Origin: Valencia hispanica | Taxonomy: Eukaryota > Chordata > Actinopteri > Cyprinodontiformes > Valenciidae | Direction: 5' to 3' | DNA: 64,000 nucleotides | Assembly (NCBI GenBank): GCA_963556495.2 | Contig: OY747702.1 | Span: 52,601,286-52,665,285, forward strand | Shown here: positions 1 to 12,310 of the stretch, one piece after another | How the letters are laid out: the number at the start of each line of letters is the position of its first letter | How positions within the stretch are numbered: position 1 is the stretch's first letter | The notes under the pieces: model-generated | The model's database searches: none | Told to the model about the DNA's origin: nothing | The model's input: only the letters and a program-made list of their open reading frames with translations | Position numbers and translations under genes: made by a program

Positions 1-582
1 GGCATTCACATATGCAATCGAAGCTTACCAGAGTTCATCACTACATCACTCATCGTGTACTTGAAAACAGCAATTAGGCTTCTCACAACTGATGAGTGCT
101 CTTCTGCAAATGAAGATGACAAACAACCTCTGCACTGAGAGGCGACGGGACTCAGAGAGACGGTGTCAGGGGTCAGGGAATGAAACGGCAACACCTCTGC
201 CGCCACTTGACAGCTTGAAAAACCGAGTGGCAGAAGAAAGTGCATGGCTGTTTGAGAGAGGGTGGGAGCAGCACTTGAGGCCAGAATAGAAGACACAAGC
301 CTCCCAGCAGCAGCAGTCAGAGGCAAAGGGACACAGGGGCTACTGTTCCCATTGAGCCTTTTGTCTCCCCGGTGCTCTCTTGTTTTTCCTCAGCAAACCG
401 TGGGCACAATGAAGGCGGCATGCTCCCCTCCCCTAGCGCAAAGGGGCTGTCAATACCGGACCTATCAGACCCTGAATGGCCGAATCAGGCTTCCCATGAA
501 AATCAAGTCAATGACCTGCTTCCACTGGTTCTCCTCGTCGTGAAGTGGGTGACAGCTATAATTTCAATAAGTAAAACAGACC
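1..582. other. unassigned intronic sequence
   Basis: No gene, RNA or repeat family recognised. The short frames here lack domain signatures and run into the neighbouring GA repeat. Confidence 0.5.
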
Positions 583-620
583 AGAGAGAGAGAGAGAGAG
601 ATAGAAAGAGAGAGAGAGAG

Positions 621-710
<90 letters not shown>

Positions 711-740
711 AGAGAGAGAGCGAGAGAGAGAGAAGGAGAA
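583..740. repeat. (GA)n microsatellite
   Basis: About 158 bases of almost pure AG dinucleotides, interrupted by AAAG units and a GATAG near the start. The long Arg/Glu and Ser/Leu frames that cross it are artefacts of the repeat. Purine-strand GA tracts like this can form triplex DNA and are usually length-polymorphic. Confidence 0.97.
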
Positions 741-3700
741 GTTTTCTCACATGTTGCTGAGGATACTTTGCCTTGGACTCAGCATCCTCATATAAAATGC
801 ATTAATTCCTTCACTGTGAGCTCACCGTAAATGATTTAATTGTAGCTGATTCGACATAGTTTTCCGAACTTCCCGAAGCGCCATAAAACAAAGGAAAAAA
901 AGGAAAAAGGGGAAAGCAAGATGCTGGGAATGCAAAGACAATTTTGAAACAAAACCTTAAATTTCAGCCTTCTGACCCAATCAAGTGGAAGAGAAGACAG
1001 GCTTTGTCCACCTTGACCCATCCAAGAAAACATAAAAGATAGAAGAGGAAAAGAAACGTAAAGAGTTTGCCAAGATTTAGTCACGCCTTAAGGTCTTGCT
1101 TAGTCAATTGCTGTCAGATCAAGAAGAAAAAGAGAGAAAAACATCCATGGTTGCCTTATATATAAAAAAAGGAAAAACACTTTCTCTTTCAGCCAAGTCG
1201 GGAGAGTCTCCACAGACCGAATTACACACTTTTTTAAAGGATTTGCATTTAAAAGATTGCGTACAGGGCCTGAATACAGGTTGTTTCTCTGTGACCATAG
1301 AAACACTAGAAAAGGGGGAAAATTCAGTCTGCTGAACTTTAAACGACTTTATTAAAGTGTCACTAATCAGACGTGAAAGACACAAGGTTTTAGTGTTTGT
1401 GCTAACTTACAGAAAACTGAGCGTGGTGGGGGGGGGGGGCTTAATGACCTGTTAAGAGCATTACTTTGAAAAGCCTTGTTGATGTCTCGCTTTGTAATTA
1501 AGAACGAAGCATTGCTCAAGACAGGAAAAAATTAATTCCCAAAAACATTCGAAGAATTTTGAAAGAAGGAATTCTACTTTCAGGCCAGCAGGCATGCAAA
1601 AACAACTAAAGATACCGGCAGTCATCTTAGTTCTCATTGTCTCCTGTCTATAAAAATACACATTATGCTTAATTCAGTAAACAACTGAAAATCTGAAAGA
1701 CCACCAGTTGTGAAAATTAAATCAAACAATTTTTAGAAATTGCAAATGATAAAATGCCTTATTGAAGAACATTCTGGCTTGCATTTCCCTTCAGAAAAAG
1801 CCAAATTCTTAAGCAGAAAATTGCTACCATTACAGCATAATGGGATAACAACCCAAAGAATAATCCCTCACTAACAATAGTGAGGTTTGAAAAGGCTTCT
1901 TTGAGCCTTGTTTGGTGTCTGCCCGCACAGCGCTGCATTTCACGGCCACCAACCAGCAATGTAATCTCCGCTCAATGGAGACCTGGAGAGACAGGCTACA
2001 CACAAGGTTTTCCTCAACCGCACATCCAGCTATACATCCATCCACTGATTTATCCGTTTCTTCCCTAAGGAAATGGAAAGACCTCATTTCCATCTGACAC
2101 AAACTGGGCAAAGGAGTAGGGGGCCTTATGATTGGAAGGAATAAAAACCTCAAAACAACAGGACACGACTGTGAGCATGGGAGCTGAGAAGGAAGGGTGG
2201 GTGATGGTAAACAAATTAACATCAGAGCAACAGAATAAAGAGAAGCTCTGATCTCCTCGGCTGCTCCTAATCATATACACCCTAAATGAACCATCCCGGG
2301 ACTTCTCCCAAGTTGATTTCAGAGCAAGAATTAATTAAAGTAGGAGCGAACTTATGTATGCAGAGGAGTGGGGAAAAAAACAACAACAGCAACAAAAGGC
2401 AGCGTAATCATTGCAGGGAGTTAATTTGTGTCATAATTGTATAAATTTGATTTTCTGAGACAAGCTGAGTTAATGAGGCAAATACAATTAAAGCTGAGGG
2501 GTTTTGATATGGAAAGTTTAACATATTTCATCTTCTGAGAAGGAATAATGAATTTGGGAATGTGCAGAAGGTCTGGAAAACTCATTTTTTTCTACTTTAA
2601 GTTCAAAGTCTACAACACATTTGGACCACTGCTGCACATCACCTGAACAGTGTTGGTTTCAACACTGAATTTAATCAAGGAATTTGTGGGCCCCATAAAC
2701 TGCTGATGTGATTTGGGCTTCATCTTTACTTCAATTTTTAACATTTTTAACTGTATGTGGTGATTTCTTTAAATTAATTTTTAATAAATGGTTCCTTTGT
2801 TTCCTCCAAAAAGCTACTACTGGCACATAAATGATTTAAAGGGGTGGGAACTTGTTCGATCATTTTGGACCAGTGGGATCCCAGACAGTGTGAATTCTAA
2901 TTCTCGCTTACTTCAAATTAAGAGTCTAAAACAAAGATCGGGGCTCATGATGATACCGAAACTGTTACAACTACAGATTCACGAGGCAAATTTTACTGTA
3001 GCAAAAAATACTGCGTATAACTAGATGTTGTCCCTAATTTTTACTTTCACAAATTTGCTTTAATGCAAGCAAACTGTGGTCGGCCTACTTTGGCTCAGAG
3101 TTTATATTACACCATCAGTGTGTCGAACAGTACGCTATCAATACTAGTAATAAAACTGTAACAAAATCTAGAATTTGGATTATTTTCATAAAATTTTGAG
3201 CACACTTTTACCCAAAATATGAAGTTAACAGGAAAAAATATTAGACAAAAGTAAAATAAAATCTAACTAAATGTGCTGTTAAACTTTATGTTTTAACTTC
3301 AAGCAAACTGTCTCATATCAAATAACTACAGTCATATTCAATCAATTAAAATATTATTTATTTCAGTAACTCCAATCACCTTGAGAAAACATTATATAGA
3401 TTAAGAAGAAGGAAAATATGAGTGTTAATCCCAAGCAGCACCACGCACGCCCACGTATGCTTGCTGGGGGCAGACGGGACATTTGACAGCGAGGGAATCA
3501 AACTGGTTCCATATGAGAGCAGCTGGCATTACTCCAGCATCGGGGGCAGCTACGGCTTCCTCTGAGTCAAAGTAGAGGACTCGTGTAAACTCAGCAGCGG
3601 GGGTCATGCGTAAAGCCTACAAATGAATCTTGAGTTTCAAAGACAGTTTGAAATTTGATTCCCTTTGCTCTGTTTCTGATTGATTTTCTTGTACAGAGTT

Positions 3701-4079
3701 GAAATCCCAAAGAGGATATGTAAAATTAAAGAGCCAAACGATAAGAAAATTACTAAAATCTGCCTAACTTAATCACAAAAGAATACAGTGTAAATACAAC
3801 GTTTTAACAAATTAACATTTTTATAACTAAAAGAAATCACAGTATTTGGTCAAAAGGATATGAGATGATATAAGTGCCTTGATTTATAACAGAAAAGAAA
3901 GAAAGTTCCTGCTACAACAAAAATGATCCACCATAAAGTGAACTCCCCACCTATTTGTGGATTGTTCTGTGGGCTAACTCCAAATTATTTGCATAAAATC
4001 CCCCCCCAAATTTATTTATTTTTTTCCATAAAGCTTATCCAAAGTAGAAAAAGCAGCTTGGGAAGCTGAAATACCTGTG
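741..4079. other. unassigned AT-rich intronic sequence
   Basis: No recognisable gene, RNA or repeat, apart from a run of about 12 G at 1428-1439. Small open frames are short and without motifs. Confidence 0.5.
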
Positions 4080-4379
4080 TGCAATAATACTCGACACGCT
4101 ATTGGCTGGTAGCCAATCCAAGAGAGTTCTTAGTTTTCCTTGCTACTGATTGGCTGTACCCCCAAGAGTGGAGATATGGATAAACATGGGTGTTAGCTTC
4201 AGCGGTAGTGCTAAGACGGTTTCCACTGTGCGTATTAATGCATATTCAGGTATATTTGGAGTATGAACTAATAACATAGGCAGTTATAAGCGTTTTTAGA
4301 GGGGTCTCAAGTATTCGCGGATTTCAGTTATTCACGGCTGCTGTGGTCTCCAACCCCCACGAATACCAGGGCTCCACTG
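4080..4379. mobile_element. pogo/Tigger-like MITE copy 1 (5'-truncated)
   Basis: The right end reads GGGCTCCACTG followed by TA, the terminus and TA target of a mariner/pogo-type element. The internal text (a repeated ATTGGCTG/TGATTGGCTG motif, then CAGTGTG-like and TATTAATGCATATT-like segments) recurs in the same order at about 58.03-58.19 kb. The left end is degenerate and not located with certainty. It has no coding capacity, so it would depend on a transposase supplied in trans. Confidence 0.65.
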
Positions 4380-4381
4380 TA

Positions 4382-5375
4382 TTGATTCAGTTATTTGAAA
4401 ATTAAACACACCATTTATTTATTGCTCTTTAAATTTGGATATGTAGACTCATGAAAAAAACATTTTGTATGAGTTTTGTCCTGTGTGTCTCTGTGGCAAC
4501 CTGCCCCGTGCCGGTGCTCTGCCCACACAATTCATGCGCAATGCGTAGCACACCAAAAAACCAGGCTCATGAAGAAAATCATCACGATTATAGTAATAAT
4601 TACATAATAAATATAAAAGTATGTAAAGCATGTTAATAGATTCAATACAAAGTAATATTTTTCTTGAATCTGTTCTATCTTGAAAGATGAATCTCCTGTT
4701 TAAAGTCTCCCTATGGTGCCCCCCCCCCTCCTCACAGTGGTCTGTCCCAACATGCCTCAGTTTCAAGTTGGCCGACACCTGTCAAATCTGAGCTGTCTAC
4801 GTGGCTCTGTGTGTGCATGGCGCTGTCTTACTGTCACCTAAATCTGACTTTTTTGGTTTAGAAAACCCTTCCACAATGAACTGTCATCATGAAAACATTA
4901 TGCAGTCTTTGTGAAAACACGTCAAACATTACCAACGTGTTTTAGTATTGTCAGTATGGTCAGACCTGTTGACCAATCTTCTTCCCCTCGAACCTTGCAA
5001 ATGATGTGTATTGTCACAAAAAAATCTTAAAAAACAGCATGGCTGCACAGTGGGACATATATATGTTGCATTTGCAATGGAAAAATCAAACAGTCTGTGC
5101 GACAAATTAATTTGTGATGTTGCCCCGTTTCTGACAAGTTTGTGACCAAAGTCTGCAGCAGCTGTGTCGGCTTTAGAGCAGAGACTTTAGGTGACAGATG
5201 GGAGTTGTTTTATTTAATATATAATTTATATGATTTAAATCTGTTTCCATGGTCCAGCTTTCCCCAACAGGTCTCTTTATTTCTATGGGCACACTTTGAC
5301 TGCAGCACATCCAAGCTGAGAGTTTGAAATAGTCACGGCATTACTTAATGTGGGTCAGACCTGCTGTGTTTAACC
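4382..5375. other. unassigned intronic sequence
   Basis: AT-rich, with a run of about nine C near 4720. No recognisable feature. Confidence 0.45.
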
Positions 5376-5389
5376 TTTGAGTGACTTTT

Positions 5390-5550
5390 TATTTTTTTTT
5401 GTTTTTGTGGCCACAGTGGCCTTTATTGTAAAGAGGACAGTACAGAAAGGGGGCGAGAAGTGGGGAAGCGACATCGGCAAATGTCTGTCATCGAGGACTA
5501 AGGCCTCTAAACATGGGGCGCCTCCTAACCACCGTGCTACGCGATGCCCC
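5390..5550 (-). mobile_element. tRNA-derived SINE copy 1
   Basis: Read on the minus strand from 5550, it starts GGGGCATCGCGTAGCACGG, a tRNA-like head with a degenerate A box. It continues through a body ending in AATAAAGGCCACTGTGGCC and an A-rich tail. The same head, body and tail are found on the plus strand at 20560-20750, so the two are copies of one family. Direct repeats TTTGAGTGAYTTTT at 5376-5389 and 5551-5564 (one mismatch) flank it and are read as the target-site duplication of LINE-driven insertion. Confidence 0.85.
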
Positions 5551-5564
5551 TTTGAGTGATTTTT

Positions 5565-8500
5565 AATTTAGTCCATCGTATTCAAAGTATTTAAATGTAA
5601 TAATTCTTATATTTGATTGTTTATATGCACTTGAAAATACCTCATTAAGACTGCTGAGCAGGGGTGTATCCTGGAAGCTTTTAAAGGGCTAAATGGGGGT
5701 CAGTGATGATCTTAAGGTGTCACACCTAAATAAAAGCATTGCTGTAACACAAAGGGGATGGGTCCTAAACTGAGTGACATATATAAGACTCACAACATAA
5801 AGGTCAAAGATTGACATAAACGTAAATATAGAAAACACATATAATTCTGACTAATTAAAGCTATTTATCTTCTTACTCAAGCTATTATTCATTAAAAAAT
5901 ATCCATATAAGAGTTTCTCAGGAAGAGAGAAATCTGAGGGGGTCTAGGTTTTTTATTTTTGATTCATTAAATTTACATTTACACTCTTTGTGTTCGTCAT
6001 GTCAGAATCATTTCCAAGCAGGAGTTTTGAAAATCTTAATACTGGAAGCCAGCTATCCCTAACTATGTCATAAATGTATTAAGTTTGTCTATGCAAAGAT
6101 GTACCTTAGGGTTAAACTCTTGTTTTTGTAGAACTGGATTAAACTGTAGCCTCTACATAAGGCCTGATAAGTATGATGCTTTCTAGCATCACTTTTTAAA
6201 TTTTCTTACTCCAGCATGAGTCTTTATTGGTATTATGACAGTAACTGACTTTAATTTGAATGGTACCTTAATCAAAATGACAAAACCTGTGCGTAGACCT
6301 TCTGAGTTTGACTCTGTCTCTAGGGTTTAAGGAAAGACAGACTCTCTGGTAATAATTTAGGTGCTAGGAGAGCTTCACTCCCAAGAGTTCGGTGTCGTGC
6401 CAACCACCGGCGCATGCTGAGGGATTTCTTCCCGCTGAAGCGATAGCTTGCGGGTCAGGAAAGTAGGAAAAGAGTCTTTCTGACTTCTGATCACTTCAAC
6501 TGGAGATATGTTCCCTTATTTAAAAACTTTGGCTGAAGTGGCGCTTTAATACCCATCTTCAGTGTGGCAGCCCAGCGTGGATTCAGCCTCCAGAACAACA
6601 TCTAAACCCTCATGAAAAGTCATATGTCCGAGGCAAAAATCCCAAACCTCTAGACAACAACCTCTGCAGCAATCCTGCTATTTGATGACGCACAAGCAGG
6701 TGACCATTTAAGTTCCATTACTTTCCATTAAGTTCTACTTTTGCCAAAAAACTGAGCAATTTGGCAGAGCAATCATGCCCCCTACATGGCAACAACTCTC
6801 CCCTGGAGAGGCGACACCTTTCAGCAGGTTAACAACTGTGAAAAAAAGAGTTTAAGGTGTTCATATGGCCTCAATACTCTGCAGGTAGCCAATGAATAGG
6901 GCCTTATATCAATGGTGGGAGGCAAGAGACCCAACATTACAATCCACTGACCTAATAGGATCTGCTGCTGATTTCTTTAGGACCAGTCACTCCAGAACTC
7001 CAAAACAAGGTCAGGGCTTTTTCAACAAGAAAAGTGGAACCTACTCAATATCCTCTTGAATCCAGATATTTATCCCTGCATAAAACTGCTCAAACGTGAC
7101 AACTTTGAAAGAAAAACATCTTAAAGCGCTGCCTTGTAACCGAGGTCCAACATCTGTGTCTGAATGAAAAAAAAAAGAGCTTCAAAAGAGCCAAGTGCAG
7201 CACTCTATAGCCAGCTGCTGAAGGACAGAGAGAATACAGCATGCACTTTTACGGTCCGGCCTGCAGCGAGGCATGATGGGAAGTAATAACCACATCATTA
7301 CCAACAGGGCCTCAGCCTTGTCAGATGTCAGAGGAATAAAGAGAGCATGCAGAGTTCACACTCGAGCTGCCAGTGCACTGCGCTGTGGGACTCGGCCACA
7401 CGTTGACATGCTGAGACACATATCCACAAACATTTATCAGCCTGATGAAACACAATCACACGTCCTGAAAAAGTACATCTGCCCGGACACACATAGCTGC
7501 TCGTCTGGCTGCAGGGAACAAGCGGTTCTGCTTCCGCTCACGCTCTGCCAAGTCAGGTCAGAGTTCATAGGGCTGCCTCAGAAGGCTCCTGAGAGCCTCG
7601 CTGCTCATCGGATCGCTCACTCATTATCAAATAGCTGCATCAAGTGGCACGAAACACTCCGCGGGATCATGTGTAAATCTGCAAGAGGAGGGATTAGCAC
7701 CGAGGCAGCTGGCGTGCCTGAAGTCTGCAGGCTTTCAGCAGGGAGACACAAACGTATACAAAGAATGCAAAGACATATGCCAACTGTGTAGCGCACTACT
7801 ATAAAGGATCATTTGGAAGGATTATGATAAAATCAACTACTTCTTCTAGGAAATTGCTTGTCACTCAGGTTAAATTATGAAAAAAAAATAGTTGTTAATG
7901 ATGAAGTGATGATTCAGATACTGGTAAACTACTATGACCAACAAATATCCATGAAACCACTCCAAAGCCACAGAAGATGCTAAACCTAATTAGACAAGCA
8001 AACTGATTTCCCTTGCTCTGCAAAGCCGAGTTCTGAACGAATGTATTTTCTATTCATTTTGTTGGTTGACAAGTTTACTCAAAATGTGCATGACTGATTC
8101 ATAAGACACGTACGACTGGAGCAAGGACAAAGAAGAACCTGCCAAATATGTAAAACAGAGCGCCGGTTTTGGCAAAACTTGTTAAATAATTTGCCAATTC
8201 AGAGGTTTAGCTTGACTTTAAATTATGTCTGGATTCTTAAAAATGTGAATGTGTGGATTTTTTGCAGCTACTTTTTAGAAATGGTACATGTCCATCTTCG
8301 GTCCATCTTCAAATGAAAAGAACACCCAGCAGAGAATATTCCTTTGTTTAACTTGACATTCACCTCCATATCTGTAGGACTACAGTTCAGCACATTAAGC
8401 AGCTTAACAATAAAAGATGCACAGGTGTTTGCTGGAAAGTCGATCTGCAACATGTCCAGTACAGTGGAAATCTCTTGAGTCATCGATTACACATTATAAT

Positions 8501-8951
8501 TAGCTTCACATCAGCCTAAATGCCTTTTAATATTTTAAAGGAGGTCTTTGTCAACATTTCGCTCAGGCATTTACGTACTTAGGAAAGTTAACTTTGACTT
8601 ATGAAGTATTCAAGCATAAAAAAGGGATGAATCAGTGTTTTTTTTTGTAACAGAAAACTTAGCAAAGATACAATCTAAAAATAAATATTTAACCACTTTA
8701 AAACCACCATTCTCTCCCAAAGACACCTATTGTTGCAATTCAATTACTTCAACATAATTATCAGATGATCAATAAAGTATGACGCATTTATTGAAGTGGC
8801 ACAACTTCTATAGTGTCAGATGTTTGAGAAAATACAAACAAAACATTAGCTAGATAGAAAACTTTCAAAACGAATTCTTGCAGTAAAAAACAAAAAGTAG
8901 TGTAGACCAAAAAGGTGGAAAAGCAGTCGGTGTTTTATATAAAATAAATCT
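5565..8951. other. unassigned intronic sequence, including a 172-codon open frame
   Basis: No repeat family or domain recognised. A plus-strand frame of 172 codons at 7273-7791 lies in a locally GC-richer stretch (about 7.25-7.76 kb). Its translation has no signal peptide, no transmembrane segment and no familiar motif, and it is probably fortuitous. The rest is AT-rich. Confidence 0.45.
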
Positions 8952-8959
8952 CCTCCCAG

Positions 8960-9697
8960 TAAGGTTGTAATGGTACACATAAATCGCGGTTCGGTACGTT
9001 TTCGGTACTCTTTTATTTACTTTGATCAGCATTAAACAAAGAACCTTTTCTTGATTTCCTTCCTTTCAATTCCTGAAATTAATTAGATTTTGTTATGTTC
9101 TATAATAATAATAATTTGATATTTTGCCCATATTTGAGAATATTTAAATCACTTTGGAGTTGTTTTGATATCTTGACAACCTATTCTCCCAGCTGTACTT
9201 GAATGCAGCATGGGCAGCTGTTGGGAAAAGCCCTTACCATCTGACTTGCGTTTTATACAAAATAAAGAGTTTGGGCTGATTGGATGCCACTGGTAGCCAT
9301 GTGGACATCAGCTGGTTTTTCTCTAGTGATGTTTACATTCAGCTTGACATTGTTTCAGGTGAGTCATTCAGTTCAGTGCAGAGCGTCTTATGGACCTTAT
9401 TGCTGTTGAAAGATGCGTTCAATGACACGTTCTGGTTCGGTCCATCTTTCTTTTTCTACTGTAGCTGCATGAGAAACCATCATGTTTCCAAATAGAGTTT
9501 AGTGATAGCTGAGAGTCCTTTCTGTTTTGTTTGGGTGTCACTTGCGGCACGTTGCACAGTGCTCCGAGTTTCACACATAAATATTCTGCTGGTGTTCAGG
9601 TAGAAAAGAGCTGGATTCATTTGCTACACGCGCATACCAAACAGACATGGCCGTACCGATAAATCCAAATACGAATACATGTACCATTACAACCCTA
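8960..9697. mobile_element. hAT-like non-autonomous transposon, family A copy 1
   Basis: Terminal inverted repeats: left TAAGGTTGTAATGGTACA (8960-8977), right TAGGGTTGTAATGGTACA read from the other strand (ends 9697), 17 of 18 identical. Flanking 8-bp sequences CCTCCCAG (8952-8959) and CCATCCAG (9698-9705) match at 6 of 8 positions, as expected for an old hAT insertion. The 738-bp interior has no transposase frame. Interior text recurs inverted at 13.9-16.3 kb and 27.7-28.5 kb. Confidence 0.85.
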
Positions 9698-9767
9698 CCA
9701 TCCAGTAGTTTGATAATCACAATATTTCTCATATTTCAAAGACTTTTAGGCTATGAAAAACCTCTTA

Positions 9768-9890
9768 CAATAGAGGTTTATTGATCCCAGAGGGAAATTA
9801 AGTGTTGCTGTAACTCATACAATGAATTCTTTAAGGAGTTGTTGTAGATCCTGATGGCTGTGGGCAAGTGTAGCATGATGTAATTCACTG
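9768..9890 (-). mobile_element. LINE 3'-end-like fragment
   Basis: GGTTTATTGATCCCAGAGGG followed by AAATTAAGTGTTGC and ATCCTGATGGCTGTGGGCAA resembles, in reverse, the 3' region of non-LTR retrotransposons common in teleosts. Clade not assigned. Confidence 0.5.
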
Positions 9891-12248
9891 TGAGTTGGTC
9901 AAACTCAGATCAAACTCTGTACATATTATAAAGAATCAGTTAAAACTCTTCTGCATCTACTTTCTTGTATTCTTCATGTATAGTTTACTCATTTTAAGCA
10001 TAAAAACTTGTTGTCACGGCCAGGTACAAGAAAAGTCCCAAAAAGGGATTGAAAAACTTTGAGATTACTAGCAAAATGACATTTATGGTGGCAAATTTAT
10101 ACTGTAGTCCTCTTTTTCATGAAGTCACTAGCTTTCACAGTCAGGTTGTGGAACTGTAAGTGAAGCCTCAGCAGCAGCAGCAGCCCCCTGGAGGACATAC
10201 AGACACACAGCTCTGTTACATCTGATCACCCCCTCTTTGTAATATCACAAGAACGCAATGTCCTGGGAGGGAGAATTCATTACGGTCTGCCTGTCAACAG
10301 CAGGCCAGCCAAGTTTAGACGTTTTTGGATGATTCATTTTGCAGTGGACGGTTTTATTTTGCTTTTTTTTTTTTCATCTCTGTGAGCTACGTGTCAGTGC
10401 CAGAGAAGCCGAGCAGGATAACTGTAGAGAAATGAGCATGGGGCGCCAAGATTAGACGGGTTGTTGAGAAAGTATACAGTAACGATGGTGTTTACGGTTG
10501 AAGGCATGTAACGGAGGTGTGCAGACACAAACATGAGCGATGCAATTTAAAATGGCTCATTGTTTGAAAGGGAAGGACACAGAGTCAACTCTTAGAACAG
10601 CACTTTGGTAAATTACACCTTGACATCCCAACACAATAGATTCTGGCGAAATTGTGGCGAATAGGAAAATCAGAGTGGACCAGAGACAAACAAAAAAAAA
10701 ACAAAAGAGCCAAAATAGCACAATGTCAATAAACAGAATGGAAACCACAGCTTTCCCTTTTGTCCTTTAGCATCTCCAAACAGTCAACAGCTTAGGATGC
10801 TGCAAACTTTAATAAAAATATCAGTTTTGTCAGACAAAGCCTGAAGCGAGGCAGCTCAGGTACCTCGAACATGAGCAACAGCCTGAGTCACGTTGACTAG
10901 ACCCCGCGCAGCGTTGCCCAGAACCCTCACCAGCTGCTTTCAATTAAACTGACCCAACTAGAGAGGGGAGAGTAGGCCTACATTCACCCCAAAATGCTTA
11001 GCTGTTTCAAGCCAGGAGCTCTTACTGCTCTCTGTGTCTGACAGCAGAGAAGTTGTTCAGAATTTGCGTAAACAAAGGGTTTTGCTGGCTACCCAAAGAC
11101 CGAACTCTTCTAGATGCCCTGCGGAGGCAACAGAAAATGTTTAAAGGCAATCTTTGAATCCATCCTACAATGTGATACTTGACAGCAGAATTATAACGTT
11201 AAAATACAGAGTAAGCGGTTCCAAACCCAACTCTGATCCAAGAATCAGCCTGAGTGAGATGATCACCATGCAAGCTGAAGATCATACTTTGCAGTTATTG
11301 TCTCTGTGACCGCAAGCTTTTTTTTTTCCTGGGACGTTCGACTCTCAGCAAACAACCGCAGACTTTCAGCAAAATGACCCCTGGGAGTAGAACGACTGAC
11401 TTTGTGTTTAACGTCCTGCTGCACTGAAACACCTGATGAGAAGCACCTGCTAATTCTATAAGGGCTAAAAACAATCTTAAGCAGTATGACAGCCGAGGGA
11501 AACAAAACGGATCATCTTGACTGAATCTAATGTTCCAAGCCAAAATGTTGACTCCTGTCATTGAGGTGGAGGTGATTTTTCACATGCAACATTCTTCTTT
11601 TAATACTTTTCAAGACCCTGCGGATGCCCTGTGCCCTCAAACCGCACACGCAGAATTGTTACCGATCTCTTTATTTCAATTGGTCAGTTTTTTTCAATAC
11701 TTAATGGTCCAGATGTACTAAATAAATAATTCAAAGTCTTTCCCACCAAATAGTTCTATAAGAACAGGAAGGAAAGAATTTGAAAAGTAATAAAACACAC
11801 ACAAAAAACACAACAATAGGGGAAAAAAATCCCCCAGAAGAACTTAGCAGATACAATCGGGGATATTCAAGGTCTTATTGGAGGCCAAGCTGCTGTCAAA
11901 CGAAGAGCATGAACAGAGTTACGACTACCACTCTGTTGCACGATTTTAAAAGAACCAGCAACTTGCACAGAAATTGACTGCCGGAAAAAAGTCATGCAGG
12001 GACATTCTACGAGGTAAAATATTTCAGTTTCAATATTGAAAGCAGCTGCAGATCAGCTGTGGTTTGGCTTTGCTCCGAGTTAAGACTCCCACAATAGACT
12101 GAGCAAGAAAATGTTACTGAAAGAGTCATTTTCTCCTAACAAAACAGGTAGCAAATAGAAAAAGCTGTTAAGTTTAAAATATATATTTAAATTTCTTAAT
12201 AAAGTTGTATTATGCTGCATGCAGATCAGGAGGAACAGCAGACCCCCT
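9891..12248. other. unassigned intronic sequence
   Basis: No gene or known repeat recognised. Short CAG triplets near 10.17 kb and poly-T runs are the only low-complexity features. Confidence 0.45.
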
Positions 12249-12310
12249 GATCAAATCTAATCAAATCAAACTTTATTTATAAAGCGCTTTTCAATGGATG
12301 GAAAACTCTT
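12249..12310 (-). mobile_element. short retroposon 3'-tail fragment
   Basis: An AATCAAATC-type repeat followed by AAACTTTATTTATAAAGCGC resembles the reverse complement of the tail shared by fish LINE/SINE 3' ends (GCGCTTTATAAATAAAGTTT-type). Too short to assign to a family. Confidence 0.5.

Noticed and set aside
372..830. 152-codon frame with a long Arg/Glu stretch
   Set aside because: It is produced by the GA microsatellite.
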